The position numbers and the translations under genes are program-made. Below are positions 1-8,649 of a stretch of 64,000 nt of DNA, in pieces. The number at the start of each line of letters is the position of its first letter. The stretch's first letter is position 1. This stretch comes from Alteribacillus persepolensis (GTDB lineage Bacteria; Bacillota; Bacilli; Bacillales; Marinococcaceae), in contig NZ_FNDK01000009.1 in NCBI RefSeq assembly GCF_900099605.1, positions 1 to 64,000 of the forward strand. Direction: 5' to 3'. The notes under the pieces were generated by a model. It did no database searches. It saw only the letters and a program-made list of their open reading frames with translations, and was not told where the DNA came from.

Positions 1-225
1 TTCGATGAGAAAATCTCAGCTTGCTGCTCAACCTCTATGGGAAACCGCCGCGTTTCTACAGTCTAAAGAAAGCTTGGCGACAGCCAAGCTTTCAGGTACA
101 GATGACAGCCCCGCTGCACGTGTGACGGTTTTCTCAACATATTAGCAGCATCACTAGTTGATTCGCACCAGCATATCGTCCTTTTCTATCAATATAAAAA
201 TTAATTATTTCTCATGTCGGCTAAA

Positions 226-467
226 TGAATCAATTTCATAAGTGCTTTTATGATTATCAAAAGCGAACATTATTTCGATTGTAGCGTAAGGCGGCGACTC
301 CTGCGGGATAAGCTTGAGCTGAAGACCCCACAGGCAGCTTGCTGCCAAGGAGGCTGAAGCCAAGCCCGCGGAAAGCGTCCGCCTGAAGCGAAAATCGAAT
401 GATAACGAGGGGATTTCATATAATGTTCGTTTATAATGTGATAGATCTGAATTATGAAATTGATTCA
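226..467. repeat. Fold-back intergenic element with nested inverted repeats
   Basis: A 16-bp perfect terminal inverted repeat (226-241 with 452-467) encloses a 10-bp inner repeat (CGAACATTAT at 264-273, complement at 420-429) and a 7-bp one (274-280 with 393-399). The core at about 290-390 is a G+C-rich segment with ACTCCTGCGGGA at one end and GGAAAGCGTCC at the other. A related core recurs at 63505-63632 and a shortened one at 58755-58795. No coding sequence is convincing here. The rest of the interval 1-516 holds nothing I can name. The element sits 50 bp past the stop of the cyclase gene and could fold as a large hairpin in RNA or DNA. Confidence 0.65.
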
Positions 468-516
468 AATACGTGAAGAAAAACAGTTTCGTTGTCATTG
501 AAAACAATCTGTTCTG

Positions 517-1275
517 TTACTCTTCAATACAAGCAACGGGACGCGTCCAGGCACCGCTTGCTTTTTCAATATTCACTGGAAAACACGCTACTGTGAAACC
601 GTGTCGGACTGGAATTTTATCGAGATTAGCGAGCTTTTCTATTTGGCAGTATTCTTTTTCTATCCCCACATAATGCGCTTCCCACATCACACTTTTCTCC
701 GGTGCTTTTTGATGCTGTTTGGCTTGAATATGAAACGGAATATCCCACCCCCAGCCGTCAGTTCCAACGACTTTGATACCTTGGTCCAGCAGCCAGCGTG
801 TTGCTTCCGCCGACACACCGGCATGCAAAAACGCATATTGCTCGTCATAGAGTTTCTTATCAGCATCACTTCGAACGAGCACGATGTCATAAGGTTTTAA
901 AGTATAATTCATGTCTTTTAGCTGCGCTTTAAAATCCTCAGAAGAAATTTCATAGCCTGGTGCAGCTCCACTAAAATCAAATAAAACGGCATCACGAAAG
1001 AACCAGTCAAGCGGCATTTCCTCAATCGTTCGCGCTCGTCTGCCTGCGGATTGTTCTCCGTAATGCCATGGTGCGTCAATGTGCGTGCCGGCATGCGTAT
1101 TTGCCGTGACAGTTTCTGTAGCCCACGCTTTGCCGTTGCGAAAAGCTTCTTTTTCAATCCCAAGCAGCTTCGCACCCTGCTCTGCTCCTTCTTCATGAGA
1201 ATGATACACAATGGACGGGGGAAGCGGCTCCTTAACACTCGGACTCAGCGGTACGCTTAAATCAATGAACTTCAT
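517..1275 (-). CDS. Cyclase-family metal-dependent hydrolase
   Basis: A 252-residue protein of the cyclase family (PF04199), which includes bacterial kynurenine formamidase and isatin hydrolase. The signature HAGTHIDAPWHY lies at residues 61-72 and supplies the metal ligands and catalytic residues (HxGTHxDxPxH). The open frame extends further upstream, but the ATG at 1275 is preceded by AAGGAG at normal spacing and gives the usual family length. Family members hydrolyse amide bonds of small cyclic or N-formyl substrates; the substrate here is unknown. It stands alone, with no tryptophan or indole genes beside it. It is convergent with nothing; a repeat element follows its stop codon. Confidence 0.85.
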   Translation of the reverse strand: MKFIDLSVPLSPSVKEPLPPSIVYHSHEEGAEQGAKLLGIEKEAFRNGKAWATETVTANTHAGTHIDAPWHYGEQSAGRRARTIEEMPLDWFFRDAVLFDFSGAAPGYEISSEDFKAQLKDMNYTLKPYDIVLVRSDADKKLYDEQYAFLHAGVSAEATRWLLDQGIKVVGTDGWGWDIPFHIQAKQHQKAPEKSVMWEAHYVGIEKEYCQIEKLANLDKIPVRHGFTVACFPVNIEKASGAWTRPVACIEE

Positions 1276-1420
1276 ATATAGTCTCCTTTCTATGCATTGG
1301 CAATACTTCTCTCCTACCAGTTCACCAATTCTTCTAATTATCCTGCTGTTTGGAAAACGGCCGAAGTTGGCGTAAAATGGTGACAAAGAAGGTATGTATC
1401 CCCAAAAAAAGGAGCTGTCT

Positions 1421-1576
1421 ATGGAATTCATTCTCATCGTCGTTATCCTCTTCGTTTTATTTCTTCTCGTAAGAAACTTAGAGGTTATGAAAAATAGTAT
1501 TACTAAAAAGCAGGACGAACAAATCCGCCTCTTACAAGAAATAAAAACGCTTCTGGAGGACAAGCATAAAAAGTAA
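1421..1576 (+). CDS. Small single-pass membrane protein
   Basis: A 51-residue protein. The ATG at 1421 follows AGGAG at good spacing; an earlier in-frame ATG at 1394 has no ribosome binding site. Residues 2-19 form a hydrophobic membrane segment, and the rest is a charged Lys/Glu-rich helix that should lie in the cytoplasm and may form a coiled coil. No family function is recognised. It lies divergent from the cyclase gene and convergent with the PspC-domain gene. Confidence 0.6.
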   Translation: MEFILIVVILFVLFLLVRNLEVMKNSITKKQDEQIRLLQEIKTLLEDKHKK

Positions 1577-1690
1577 GAGAAGCGTTCGCACAGGAATGTC
1601 TTTAATCGCTGTGGTTCCTGACGCCCAGCATATTTAGCCAGCACAATGCGTGTCGCGAATATAATAAGAGCAGCTGGGCGTACTCAGCAT

Positions 1691-1873
1691 TTATAGCAGA
1701 CGACTGCGGTCTGGCATTAGGTTAGCTAAAACAATATAAACGAAAAGCGATGCGGGAATCACAATAAAAAGGATTCTTGTCATAAGAGACGATACACCGA
1801 AGTATTCAGCAATCCCCCCGCACACTCCCCATAAAGACCGGTCGCTGGACGATTTTTGTAACGGACTGTTCAT
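1691..1873 (-). CDS. PspC-domain small membrane protein
   Basis: A 60-residue protein with the PspC domain (PF04024). A short N-terminal stretch carries the typical WGVCGGIAEYFG motif (residues 15-26), followed by one or two membrane segments (about 30-53) and a basic tail. PspC proteins sense or respond to envelope stress in enterobacteria; in Bacillaceae such single-domain versions are of unknown role. A GGAGA lies about 13 nt before the ATG. No psp operon partners are nearby. Confidence 0.85.
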   Translation of the reverse strand: MNSPLQKSSSDRSLWGVCGGIAEYFGVSSLMTRILFIVIPASLFVYIVLANLMPDRSRLL

Positions 1874-2038
1874 CTACTGGCACTTCTCTCCTTTCCATTC
1901 CTACCCTGCAAGAACCCTTTATGCCGGATTTGCATATAGCCATCTGTCATTCATCGTTTTTCCCATCACTGTTTCTGCCATGTTCCTCTGTGTTTTCGAT
2001 AAACGGCGCTGTTTTTGTCATAAGTGGTGCATTATGTA

Positions 2039-2893
2039 TTACTCTTTGTTCAGCGTTACAACGACAATTTCCGGCCGGTTGAAGATTCGAACAGGAATGA
2101 CGCTATTACCTAAGCCGCGATGGACCATCATGGTTGTATTTTCTATCGCATACGCTCCGCCGTCATATTCTGGAAACAACCCTTGATTTGGCGCTATAAC
2201 CCCTCCCACAAAAGGAATGCGAAATTGTCCGCCATGGGCATGGCCAGAAAACACGGCATCCATGTCATATCGCGCATACAATGATGCTAACTCCGGCCGG
2301 TGAGACAGCAGCATATGAAAGCCATCATCATGAGAAACATCCGCCAGCGCTTCTTTTATAAATAATTCGGCCGTTTCCTCTTCTTGAGAAAAGCCATTTG
2401 CCTGCGTTGGGTCATCAATTCCTGTTATACGAATCGACTCTCCCTGCACAACGATTTCTTCTGTTTTGTTTCTCAATACTGTGACATTGACGCCTTGCAG
2501 CTTCTTCTCCAGCGAACCAAATCTCCCAGACTTCCATTCATGGTTGCCTGTTACGTAATAGACGGGCGCCATTTCCGTCAGCTTTTCCATCAATATTTGG
2601 CCCGCTTGCTCGTCATATCTGTCCTCATCCACTATATCCCCGGTAAATACAATCATATCCGGATTCATATCCGCAGTTTTTTCCACTAAGATACTTTGAT
2701 TGTCCCCAAAATATTTTCCGTGAAGATCTGATAAGTGAACAATGGTATATCCGTCAAAAGAATTCGGCACGTCTTCAGAGCGAATCGTGTATTCTGTTGT
2801 TACGAGGGCATTGTTTTGAAAATAAAAAAACAGATAAGCCAATAGAGAAGCACCGAAAACATACAGCAGCCTTCTTTTCATTTTTTTCTTCAA
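2039..2893 (-). CDS. Membrane-anchored metallophosphoesterase (YkuE/YaeI type)
   Basis: A 284-residue calcineurin-like phosphoesterase. One N-terminal membrane anchor (about 8-26) is followed by the metal-site motifs: SDLHG (D56, H58), GDIVD (85-89), GNHEW (116-120) and GHAHGGQ (217-223). This set and the length match the YaeI/YkuE group, whose members act on lipid or cell-envelope phosphoesters such as UDP-diacylglucosamine-type substrates; the substrate here is not shown. Start: TTG at 2893, six bases after GAGGTG; an ATG four codons later is the alternative. The next gene upstream (DUF5412) is on the same strand with a 43-bp gap, so the two may be cotranscribed. Confidence 0.87.
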   Translation of the reverse strand: MKKKMKRRLLYVFGASLLAYLFFYFQNNALVTTEYTIRSEDVPNSFDGYTIVHLSDLHGKYFGDNQSILVEKTADMNPDMIVFTGDIVDEDRYDEQAGQILMEKLTEMAPVYYVTGNHEWKSGRFGSLEKKLQGVNVTVLRNKTEEIVVQGESIRITGIDDPTQANGFSQEEETAELFIKEALADVSHDDGFHMLLSHRPELASLYARYDMDAVFSGHAHGGQFRIPFVGGVIAPNQGLFPEYDGGAYAIENTTMMVHRGLGNSVIPVRIFNRPEIVVVTLNKE

Positions 2894-2936
2894 GTCAACA
2901 CCTCAATGTATCTCCTGTACTAACACTGCCTTACGT

Positions 2937-3311
2937 TCATTCCTTTCGAAAATCATAGGTGTCATGCGGAACGTCCAGCGTACGGCCATTTATTTCCACT
3001 GTATCATCATCCATCCACCGAATGTCTGCAGATTCTTCTCGGTAATTCCAGTAAATGTTTTTCGTTTTATCCTTTTCTTCATGGAACACTAATTCTCCGC
3101 GTACAGCATTCGAAACAGTAGCATTGCCGTGTGATGCATACGCTTTTAATGTGTACGTGCCGTCTGGTGACGTTGCTTCTGTGAGATGTTCTCCGGCTGG
3201 CAGTCTCTCCATATCAAAAAACGCCCAATGTATTCCATATGCCAGAAACCCTGCGGCACATGCACTCCCAGCCAGCAAAAACATAAAGATACGTCTCCGC
3301 TTCGTCTGCAC
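2937..3311 (-). CDS. DUF5412 membrane-anchored protein
   Basis: A 124-residue protein with an N-terminal membrane anchor (about 7-28) and an extracellular domain. The features are those of DUF5412: SPDGTYTLKAY, a conserved AVRGEL and the KNIYWNYREESADIRW block, ending with DTYDFR. Function is unknown in the family. GTG at 3311 is chosen because a strong GGGGGGAGAGG lies just before it; an upstream ATG at 3350 has no ribosome binding site. It probably forms a pair with the phosphoesterase gene that follows. Confidence 0.75.
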   Translation of the reverse strand: MQTKRRRIFMFLLAGSACAAGFLAYGIHWAFFDMERLPAGEHLTEATSPDGTYTLKAYASHGNATVSNAVRGELVFHEEKDKTKNIYWNYREESADIRWMDDDTVEINGRTLDVPHDTYDFRKE

Positions 3312-3423
3312 AGCCGTCCTCTCCCCCCTTTCTTTCAACACGTCATGCATGAAAACAAAGAGCTTTATTCATATTCAGCATGCATAACACCATTATATGC
3401 ACCTGCATGTGTAACAACAAACA

Positions 3424-3447
3424 GGACCTGCCTTCTCAGACAGGTCC
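3424..3447 (-). terminator. Terminator of the malonate decarboxylase operon
   Basis: GGACCTG (3424-3430) pairs with CAGGTCC (3441-3447) around a 10-nt loop. On the minus strand it is followed by TGTTTGTTGTT. It lies just past the mdcG stop codon. Confidence 0.75.
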
Positions 3448-3453
3448 CTTCCT

Positions 3454-4095
3454 TCAAAGAACAGCTTTTTCCTCCTGCTTCCACGGGTCAAACACCAGTT
3501 GTGGTCCCTGTTTTGTTCGAAGCAGTATTTTTCCAGTGTTTTGGACGTACTCATTTAAAGCAAAAGCCCCGGCCTGCCCTTCCATGTGAACATCGACGCG
3601 GAATGGAAGCCGTTGAAATTCTTCATATAGATACATTGCCGTCTCAAGCATCATATGATTCGTACGGACAATCACGTCTAAATCACTCGATATTGATACA
3701 GTATGAATTCCGGTTACCAGTTCAAAACCGGCACTGCCTGTCACTCCCCATGATAAACCTTCCCCCGAAAAGATGCGGTCCATAGCATCAAGACCTTTCA
3801 AAACAGGCAGTTCCAACCGCTTCTTATCAACTTCATGCCATAAGCGGTGCTTTGTAATATATTCCGGTGAATAGCGAGCTTTTATTTTATCAAGCGGAAG
3901 CAAGGCTTTTAAGCGATGGCTGCGTTCTGTGCCTCTCATTCCAACAGGAACACAATTATTCGTGATGGGCGCACGTCTTACAACAACATAAGGTGTTTTA
4001 GCCACAGAGCCTTTCACCCAGCCTGGTGGAGTTTCCCCAAAGAGCAAATCATTCATATGCTCAAACGCTAATAAATCATGCGGTCTTATTTCCAT
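3454..4095 (-). CDS. mdcG: MdcG, phosphoribosyl-dephospho-CoA transferase for malonate decarboxylase
   Basis: A 213-residue nucleotidyltransferase-fold protein. MdcG moves the 2'-(5''-phosphoribosyl)-3'-dephospho-CoA prosthetic group from its triphosphate precursor (made by MdcB) onto the carrier subunit MdcC. The visible signature is GVTGSAGFELVTG (117-129) followed by SDLD (137-140), the Gly-Ser and Asp-x-Asp metal site of this fold. Its length is normal. The start overlaps the end of the mdcDE gene by 10 bp and has GGAGG four bases before ATG. It is the last gene of the operon. Confidence 0.92.
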   Translation of the reverse strand: MEIRPHDLLAFEHMNDLLFGETPPGWVKGSVAKTPYVVVRRAPITNNCVPVGMRGTERSHRLKALLPLDKIKARYSPEYITKHRLWHEVDKKRLELPVLKGLDAMDRIFSGEGLSWGVTGSAGFELVTGIHTVSISSDLDVIVRTNHMMLETAMYLYEEFQRLPFRVDVHMEGQAGAFALNEYVQNTGKILLRTKQGPQLVFDPWKQEEKAVL

Positions 4096-5756
4096 TGTTC
4101 CTCCATTAACCGCCGTACTTCTATCGACGCTTTTCTTCCACCCTCCACCGCAGCAGGCGTTTGTAAACGATGTTCTAACCCTGATTTCCTTTCGCGAATA
4201 TCGTTCACTGTTTTTGCCAGCGTTCTCTCAACTTGCTCCACGTCAGCATCTGCTGGTTTGTCAGGATGTACGTTTTTAATCAGTTCATCTAGTGCACCGA
4301 GAGTTGCAAAGGAGTGCACATCATACGCTGTAGCCGGCACTTGTTTTGCTGCTTCTTCGACCTGCGCAATCGTTCGCAACGTAATTCTAGCAGCCGATTG
4401 CTTTGACATCACTTGCACTTGCACGTTCTCATCGTCAAGCGCCAGAATGCGGTTTGCTTGAAGACCGTGCGACAAAAATGCACCAGAGATTGCTTGGCCA
4501 ACGATGAGCGCAATCACAGGATGACCTGCCATTCTCGCTGAGGCATAAGCATCCGCCGCCGCTGCACAAGAAAGATAAATCCCTGCCAATTCTTCTTTGT
4601 ATCCATATGCTTGACTTGGCACATCGACAATCGCAACAATTGGTCTTTTTTCCCGGTTTCGATCTTCTTCCATAATCTTTCGTACGTGTTCGGCAAGCAT
4701 CCAGCCTTCTTCTAATCCAACCTCGCCATTTCGCGCTCGTGGGAATCGCGCCTGTTTGTTTGGAACAACCGCCAAAAAACTCGCTGTTTCATTGTTTATT
4801 TTCCCTTCTGCACATAAGACAGAAGCTGCATCCCTATTGTCTTCTGCTGTTTGACCTGTTAATGCTTCAAACCAGATTTTCCCTCTGCTGTTTTCTAGTT
4901 CTGGCTTCTTTTTATGGTTCGATAATTTATTTTCTTTTTTTTCTGCAATGTCTCGAAAATCTTCTGGTGCAACCTCAGAAGACGTATCTATTGCACGGAT
5001 AATGGAGTGAAACTCATCAATATTGGCACTGCGTGGATGGTGTTCTTTTGCAAATAATTCGCTGATATGATTTCTGATTGTCCACGTATCATCTTCGGTT
5101 TCAATATCGGCATAGCCGGTAGACACACGCTGACGTCCTCCCATTGTACGCCAAACGAGCGTACGGTCTTTGGAATCAAACTCTCTTATACCGGCTTCTT
5201 GCTCAATCACTTCCGGACCGTTCAAGCACAGCCTGCCTTCTTTTGTCATAACTAACGCGCTGCACAGCCCGGCACTAATCGCCATGCCCCCAAAGGCGCC
5301 GATTTTACCAGGAATCACACCAATGACCGGACTGTATTCACGCAGTGCCACAATCGCAGCGTGGATTTCAGCAATCGTCAGCAATCCATAGTTCGCTTCT
5401 TGGAGGCGGACACCACCTGTGTCAAACACAATCACTGCTTTTGTCGGCTCCCCGCTTTTATTATCGTTTAAAGCCAATTCAAGCGCAGAGGCAATTTTTG
5501 AACCTGCTACTTCTCCAATGCCTCCTCCTTGAAAATCCCCTTCCATCGCAATGACGACGCTGGGGGTTCCATCTATTGCACCTTTGCCGACAACGACTCC
5601 ATCGTCACTTTGCGGCACAATCCCTTGCTTTGCCAAGTGCGGTGATTCCACTCCATCAAACGGACCTAAAAGCTCCCGAAAACTTCCTTTATCCATTAGC
5701 GCACGAATACGTTCACGAGCACTTAATTCTACAAGACTCTCTTTAAAGTGCAACAT
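4086..5756 (-). CDS. mdcDE: Malonate decarboxylase beta-gamma fusion (MdcD-MdcE)
   Basis: A 556-residue protein in which the two decarboxylase subunits, normally separate, are one chain. Residues 1-270 are MdcD (beta): EGDFQGGGIGEVAG and GGVRLQEAN, then a G+A-rich crotonase-like core. A charged Lys/Glu linker spans about 271-292. Residues 293-556 are MdcE (gamma), with DVPSQAYGY and GQAISGAFLSHG. Together they decarboxylate malonyl-S-carrier to acetyl-S-carrier. The start lies 14 nt inside mdcC, preceded by GGAGGTG, so the two are translationally coupled. No frameshift is needed to read through, so this is a true fusion, comparable to the single-chain carboxyltransferases of acyl-CoA carboxylases. 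Confidence 0.93.
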   Translation of the reverse strand: MLHFKESLVELSARERIRALMDKGSFRELLGPFDGVESPHLAKQGIVPQSDDGVVVGKGAIDGTPSVVIAMEGDFQGGGIGEVAGSKIASALELALNDNKSGEPTKAVIVFDTGGVRLQEANYGLLTIAEIHAAIVALREYSPVIGVIPGKIGAFGGMAISAGLCSALVMTKEGRLCLNGPEVIEQEAGIREFDSKDRTLVWRTMGGRQRVSTGYADIETEDDTWTIRNHISELFAKEHHPRSANIDEFHSIIRAIDTSSEVAPEDFRDIAEKKENKLSNHKKKPELENSRGKIWFEALTGQTAEDNRDAASVLCAEGKINNETASFLAVVPNKQARFPRARNGEVGLEEGWMLAEHVRKIMEEDRNREKRPIVAIVDVPSQAYGYKEELAGIYLSCAAAADAYASARMAGHPVIALIVGQAISGAFLSHGLQANRILALDDENVQVQVMSKQSAARITLRTIAQVEEAAKQVPATAYDVHSFATLGALDELIKNVHPDKPADADVEQVERTLAKTVNDIRERKSGLEHRLQTPAAVEGGRKASIEVRRLMEEQWK

Positions 5757-6048
5757 TGCTTTTACTCACCTCCAATGCTTGTTCCAAGCGAAGCCGAACA
5801 ACCCCTGGTGTTGCTCCGAAATCATTAATTTTCACTTTTGCAGATATGTTGTTTTCCTCGATAAATCGCTCGAGCACCAATCTCCACATTTTTTCATATC
5901 CTTGTATACTCGTCCGTACTTCTACACTTGTGTGCGGTTCTTCCACTGGTTCCATCATAATCTCTAAATCCCCTGATCCAACGACACCAACATGTGCTCT
6001 GTTTGGAATGGGTTCATTCGTTTGAAATTCAAACTGCAGCGCTTCCAT
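5743..6048 (-). CDS. mdcC: MdcC, malonate decarboxylase acyl carrier protein (delta subunit)
   Basis: A 101-residue carrier protein that holds acetyl or malonyl as a thioester on a CoA-like prosthetic group. The attachment motif VGSGDLEIMMEP places the modified serine at residue 25. The C-terminal half carries a conserved KINDFGATPGVV stretch. Size and motif fit the family. A GGGAGGAGAGG stretch precedes the ATG. It sits between mdcB and mdcDE, as expected for a stoichiometric subunit. Confidence 0.93.
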   Translation of the reverse strand: MEALQFEFQTNEPIPNRAHVGVVGSGDLEIMMEPVEEPHTSVEVRTSIQGYEKMWRLVLERFIEENNISAKVKINDFGATPGVVRLRLEQALEVSKSNVAL

Positions 6049-6063
6049 ATTCCCTCTCCTCCC

Positions 6064-6945
6064 TTATGTGGTAATTTTTTCTGCCATCAACTGTGATCGT
6101 TGAGATGATAAGTGTAAAAGCTTATCAATAAGCAAGGCAGCTGCCAGCATATCTGCACTTCCTCCAGGGGAAGCATTCCTTTTGATTAACGCTTCATCTA
6201 ACTCTTGAAGCTGCACGTACCCTTCTGCCGCTGACACTCCCCCAGCTTTTAAAATCGCACGTGATTGCTGCTTTGTTATTTGCAGTGCTTCCATCCCTCC
6301 GCGGTGAAGGAGGCAACTATCATCTAAAGAAGACATCACCGCAAGAAGCGCATCCAGTCTTGCTTCTTCCTCCTGTATGTGCTTTTGCCGTTTTTTATAT
6401 AAAACAGGTAAAGCAAATTGGGTGACGTGCGGAAACCCAAGCTGCGCTTCTTCTTTTGCCCCCCTCGTTCCATAACGCCTTTTCACCCTGGTGCCATTTG
6501 TTTCTTGATAAGCTGCTTTTCGGTCTCTTAATTGAGCAAGTGTGCCAGCAGCACGTGTAATGCTTTCCGCGCTCATCTTATTGCTGTTTAATGAGGCGGC
6601 AGCAGCAGTCAGTAAACCAAGTGCCCAAATGGCCCCTTTATGCGTATTTACTCCTCCAGTAGCGGCCAGCATGTTTTCTTCTCCCACTCTTCCGATTGCT
6701 GCAATTTCTTCTCTTAAAGACTGGTTAATCGGGTGTTGAAAAGCGAATTGAGCTATGCTTTTAAACGTATCTTTTAAAGAGACAGCCGATGTTACCATCA
6801 GGTCAAAATCTAAATCAGTATGCGCTCCGCTGTTGTTTTTATCGACAAGTCCCGGTTTTGGTGTTAAAGCCGCTTCTTCAATCAATGCATTCACTGCAGC
6901 TTCTGCTAGTTCTTCGCCGCAGCTTCTTCTGTTCTCCCATTTCAA
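6064..6945 (-). CDS. mdcB: MdcB, triphosphoribosyl-dephospho-CoA synthase
   Basis: A 293-residue enzyme that makes 2'-(5''-triphosphoribosyl)-3'-dephospho-CoA from dephospho-CoA and ATP, the precursor of the MdcC prosthetic group. Motifs: TPKPGLVDKNNSGAH (28-42), GVNTHKGAIW and, near the C-terminus, NASPGGSADMLA. This is the MdcB/CitG family; the operon context decides for MdcB. The start is TTG after GGGGAG, 12 bp past the mdcA stop, so it is coupled to the upstream gene. Confidence 0.93.
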   Translation of the reverse strand: MKWENRRSCGEELAEAAVNALIEEAALTPKPGLVDKNNSGAHTDLDFDLMVTSAVSLKDTFKSIAQFAFQHPINQSLREEIAAIGRVGEENMLAATGGVNTHKGAIWALGLLTAAAASLNSNKMSAESITRAAGTLAQLRDRKAAYQETNGTRVKRRYGTRGAKEEAQLGFPHVTQFALPVLYKKRQKHIQEEEARLDALLAVMSSLDDSCLLHRGGMEALQITKQQSRAILKAGGVSAAEGYVQLQELDEALIKRNASPGGSADMLAAALLIDKLLHLSSQRSQLMAEKITT

Positions 6946-6957
6946 TAGACTCCCCCC

Positions 6958-8619
6958 TTACCAGCTTCTGAATTTTGCCGGAGGTTCATATAATCCATCC
7001 GACCACTGTACTAATTCTTCTACGTTTTTTGCTGCCAGCAAAGAGCGTTTGGCATCCGTTCGTTTAATGTTTATATCTTCTGGGTAAGCGATAATTCCAT
7101 CTCGCCGCAATTGCTCCGCCTGTTTGGCACTTCTCTCTAATCCAATGGGAGTAACACCTGCAATGGAGGCAATAGCTGCACGTCTTTCTTCTAAACTATC
7201 GGTTTTATAAAGGTACGCCACCCCTTCTTCTGTAACTAAGTGCGTCACATCAGATCCATAAATCATCACCGGCGCGGTATCCAGTTTGGCGTCTTTTCCG
7301 ACTTGTACTGCATTGAGAGATTCTACAAATACTGGCTCGTTGCCGGATTGAAATGTTTCTACCATTTGCACGACCAACTTGCGCCCTCTCGCCAGGGGAT
7401 CGTCAGATGTAATCATGTTAGACCACGCTGGAGTTGCATGTCGCCTGCCACCTGGATCATGTCCCATATTCGGCGCTCCTCCAAATCCAGCTAACCGCCC
7501 GGACGTGACCGTGGAAGAATTGCCGTCTCGGTCCATTTGCAGTGTCGAACCAACAAACATGTCAACCGCGTATTGACCAGCAAGCTGCGATAACGTCCGG
7601 TTGGAGCGAAGTGTACCATCAGGACCTGTAAAAAATGCATCAGGCCTTGCTTCGATATACTTTTCCATTCCAACTTCTCCGCCGAAACAATGAATGCTTT
7701 CAATCCAGCCGCTTTCTATCGCCGGAATAAGCGTTGGATGCGGATTAAGTGCCCAATGCTTACATATCTTTCCTTTTAGTCCGAGTTCTTCTCCAAAGGT
7801 TGGCAGCAGCAGTTCAATAGCAGCTGTATTAAAGCCGACCCCGTGGTTTAATGACTGAACGTGATGCTTTTCATACACGCCCCTAATCGCCATCATGGCC
7901 ATTAAAATTTGAATTTCGGAAATATGGCGGGGATCTCTTGTAAATAATGGTTCCAATTGATACGGCTTATCCACTTCGACAATATAATCCACCCACGATC
8001 CTGGAATATCAACACGCGGCAGTTCTTCGGTGATTTCATTCACTTGAGCAATGACAATCCCATCTCGAAAACCAGCCGCTTCAACAAGTGTCGGTGTTTC
8101 TTCGGTGTTGGCTCCAGTGTAAAGATTCCCGCGGCTATCAGCTTGATCAGCAGCGACAAGTGCTACGTTAGGAATCAGATCAATAAATAATCTTCCATAG
8201 AGTTCGATATACGTATGGATGCCGCCAACCGTAATGTTTTCATCTTCAATCATTTGCGCTACACGCAAGCTTTGCGGACCGGAAAACGCAAAATCAATGC
8301 GTTCAGCTATGTTTCTTTCAAAAACATCCAAGTGCTCTGGCCGTGAAATACTGGACATAATCATGTGTAAGCGCTTAACTTTCTCTGGATTCACTTTCGA
8401 AAGAGCTTCAGATAAAAAAGACGCCTGCTTCTGATTGTCTCCTTCTAAAACTACTCTATCGCCTGGTTTTATTAACGTCTCTAGTGCTTCTACCATATGT
8501 TCTGCCGGAATGACTTTTCCTGTTGTCATCCGTGACAGTTCTTCTTTTCTCGCCCGTTTTGCGTCTCTTCTCGTCGTCCAAGACCGTTTCGTATTCTTTT
8601 GCACTTGTGTCGGATTCAT
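6958..8619 (-). CDS. mdcA: MdcA, malonate decarboxylase alpha subunit (acetyl-S-ACP:malonate ACP transferase)
   Basis: A 553-residue CoA-transferase-like subunit. It exchanges acetyl for malonate on the MdcC prosthetic group, releasing acetate and giving malonyl-S-MdcC. The N-terminus has the usual SWTTRRDAKRAR segment, and the centre shows NTEETPTLVEAAGFRDG and GGRRHATPAW. Length is typical. ATG at 8619 is chosen: it lies 11 bases after AAGGGG and matches the family start. A TTG seven codons upstream would overlap that ribosome binding site. It follows mdcH by 30 bp. Confidence 0.94.
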   Translation of the reverse strand: MNPTQVQKNTKRSWTTRRDAKRARKEELSRMTTGKVIPAEHMVEALETLIKPGDRVVLEGDNQKQASFLSEALSKVNPEKVKRLHMIMSSISRPEHLDVFERNIAERIDFAFSGPQSLRVAQMIEDENITVGGIHTYIELYGRLFIDLIPNVALVAADQADSRGNLYTGANTEETPTLVEAAGFRDGIVIAQVNEITEELPRVDIPGSWVDYIVEVDKPYQLEPLFTRDPRHISEIQILMAMMAIRGVYEKHHVQSLNHGVGFNTAAIELLLPTFGEELGLKGKICKHWALNPHPTLIPAIESGWIESIHCFGGEVGMEKYIEARPDAFFTGPDGTLRSNRTLSQLAGQYAVDMFVGSTLQMDRDGNSSTVTSGRLAGFGGAPNMGHDPGGRRHATPAWSNMITSDDPLARGRKLVVQMVETFQSGNEPVFVESLNAVQVGKDAKLDTAPVMIYGSDVTHLVTEEGVAYLYKTDSLEERRAAIASIAGVTPIGLERSAKQAEQLRRDGIIAYPEDINIKRTDAKRSLLAAKNVEELVQWSDGLYEPPAKFRSW

Positions 8620-8649
8620 GCCGCCACACGCCCCTTTCAATGAATTTAT

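Noticed and set aside
205-507. 100-codon open frame on the minus strand
   Set aside because: It reads straight through the fold-back repeat, has no ribosome binding site and no family likeness.
3186-3785. 199-codon open frame on the plus strand
   Set aside because: It lies opposite the DUF5412 gene, a terminator and mdcG; composition is that of an antisense frame.
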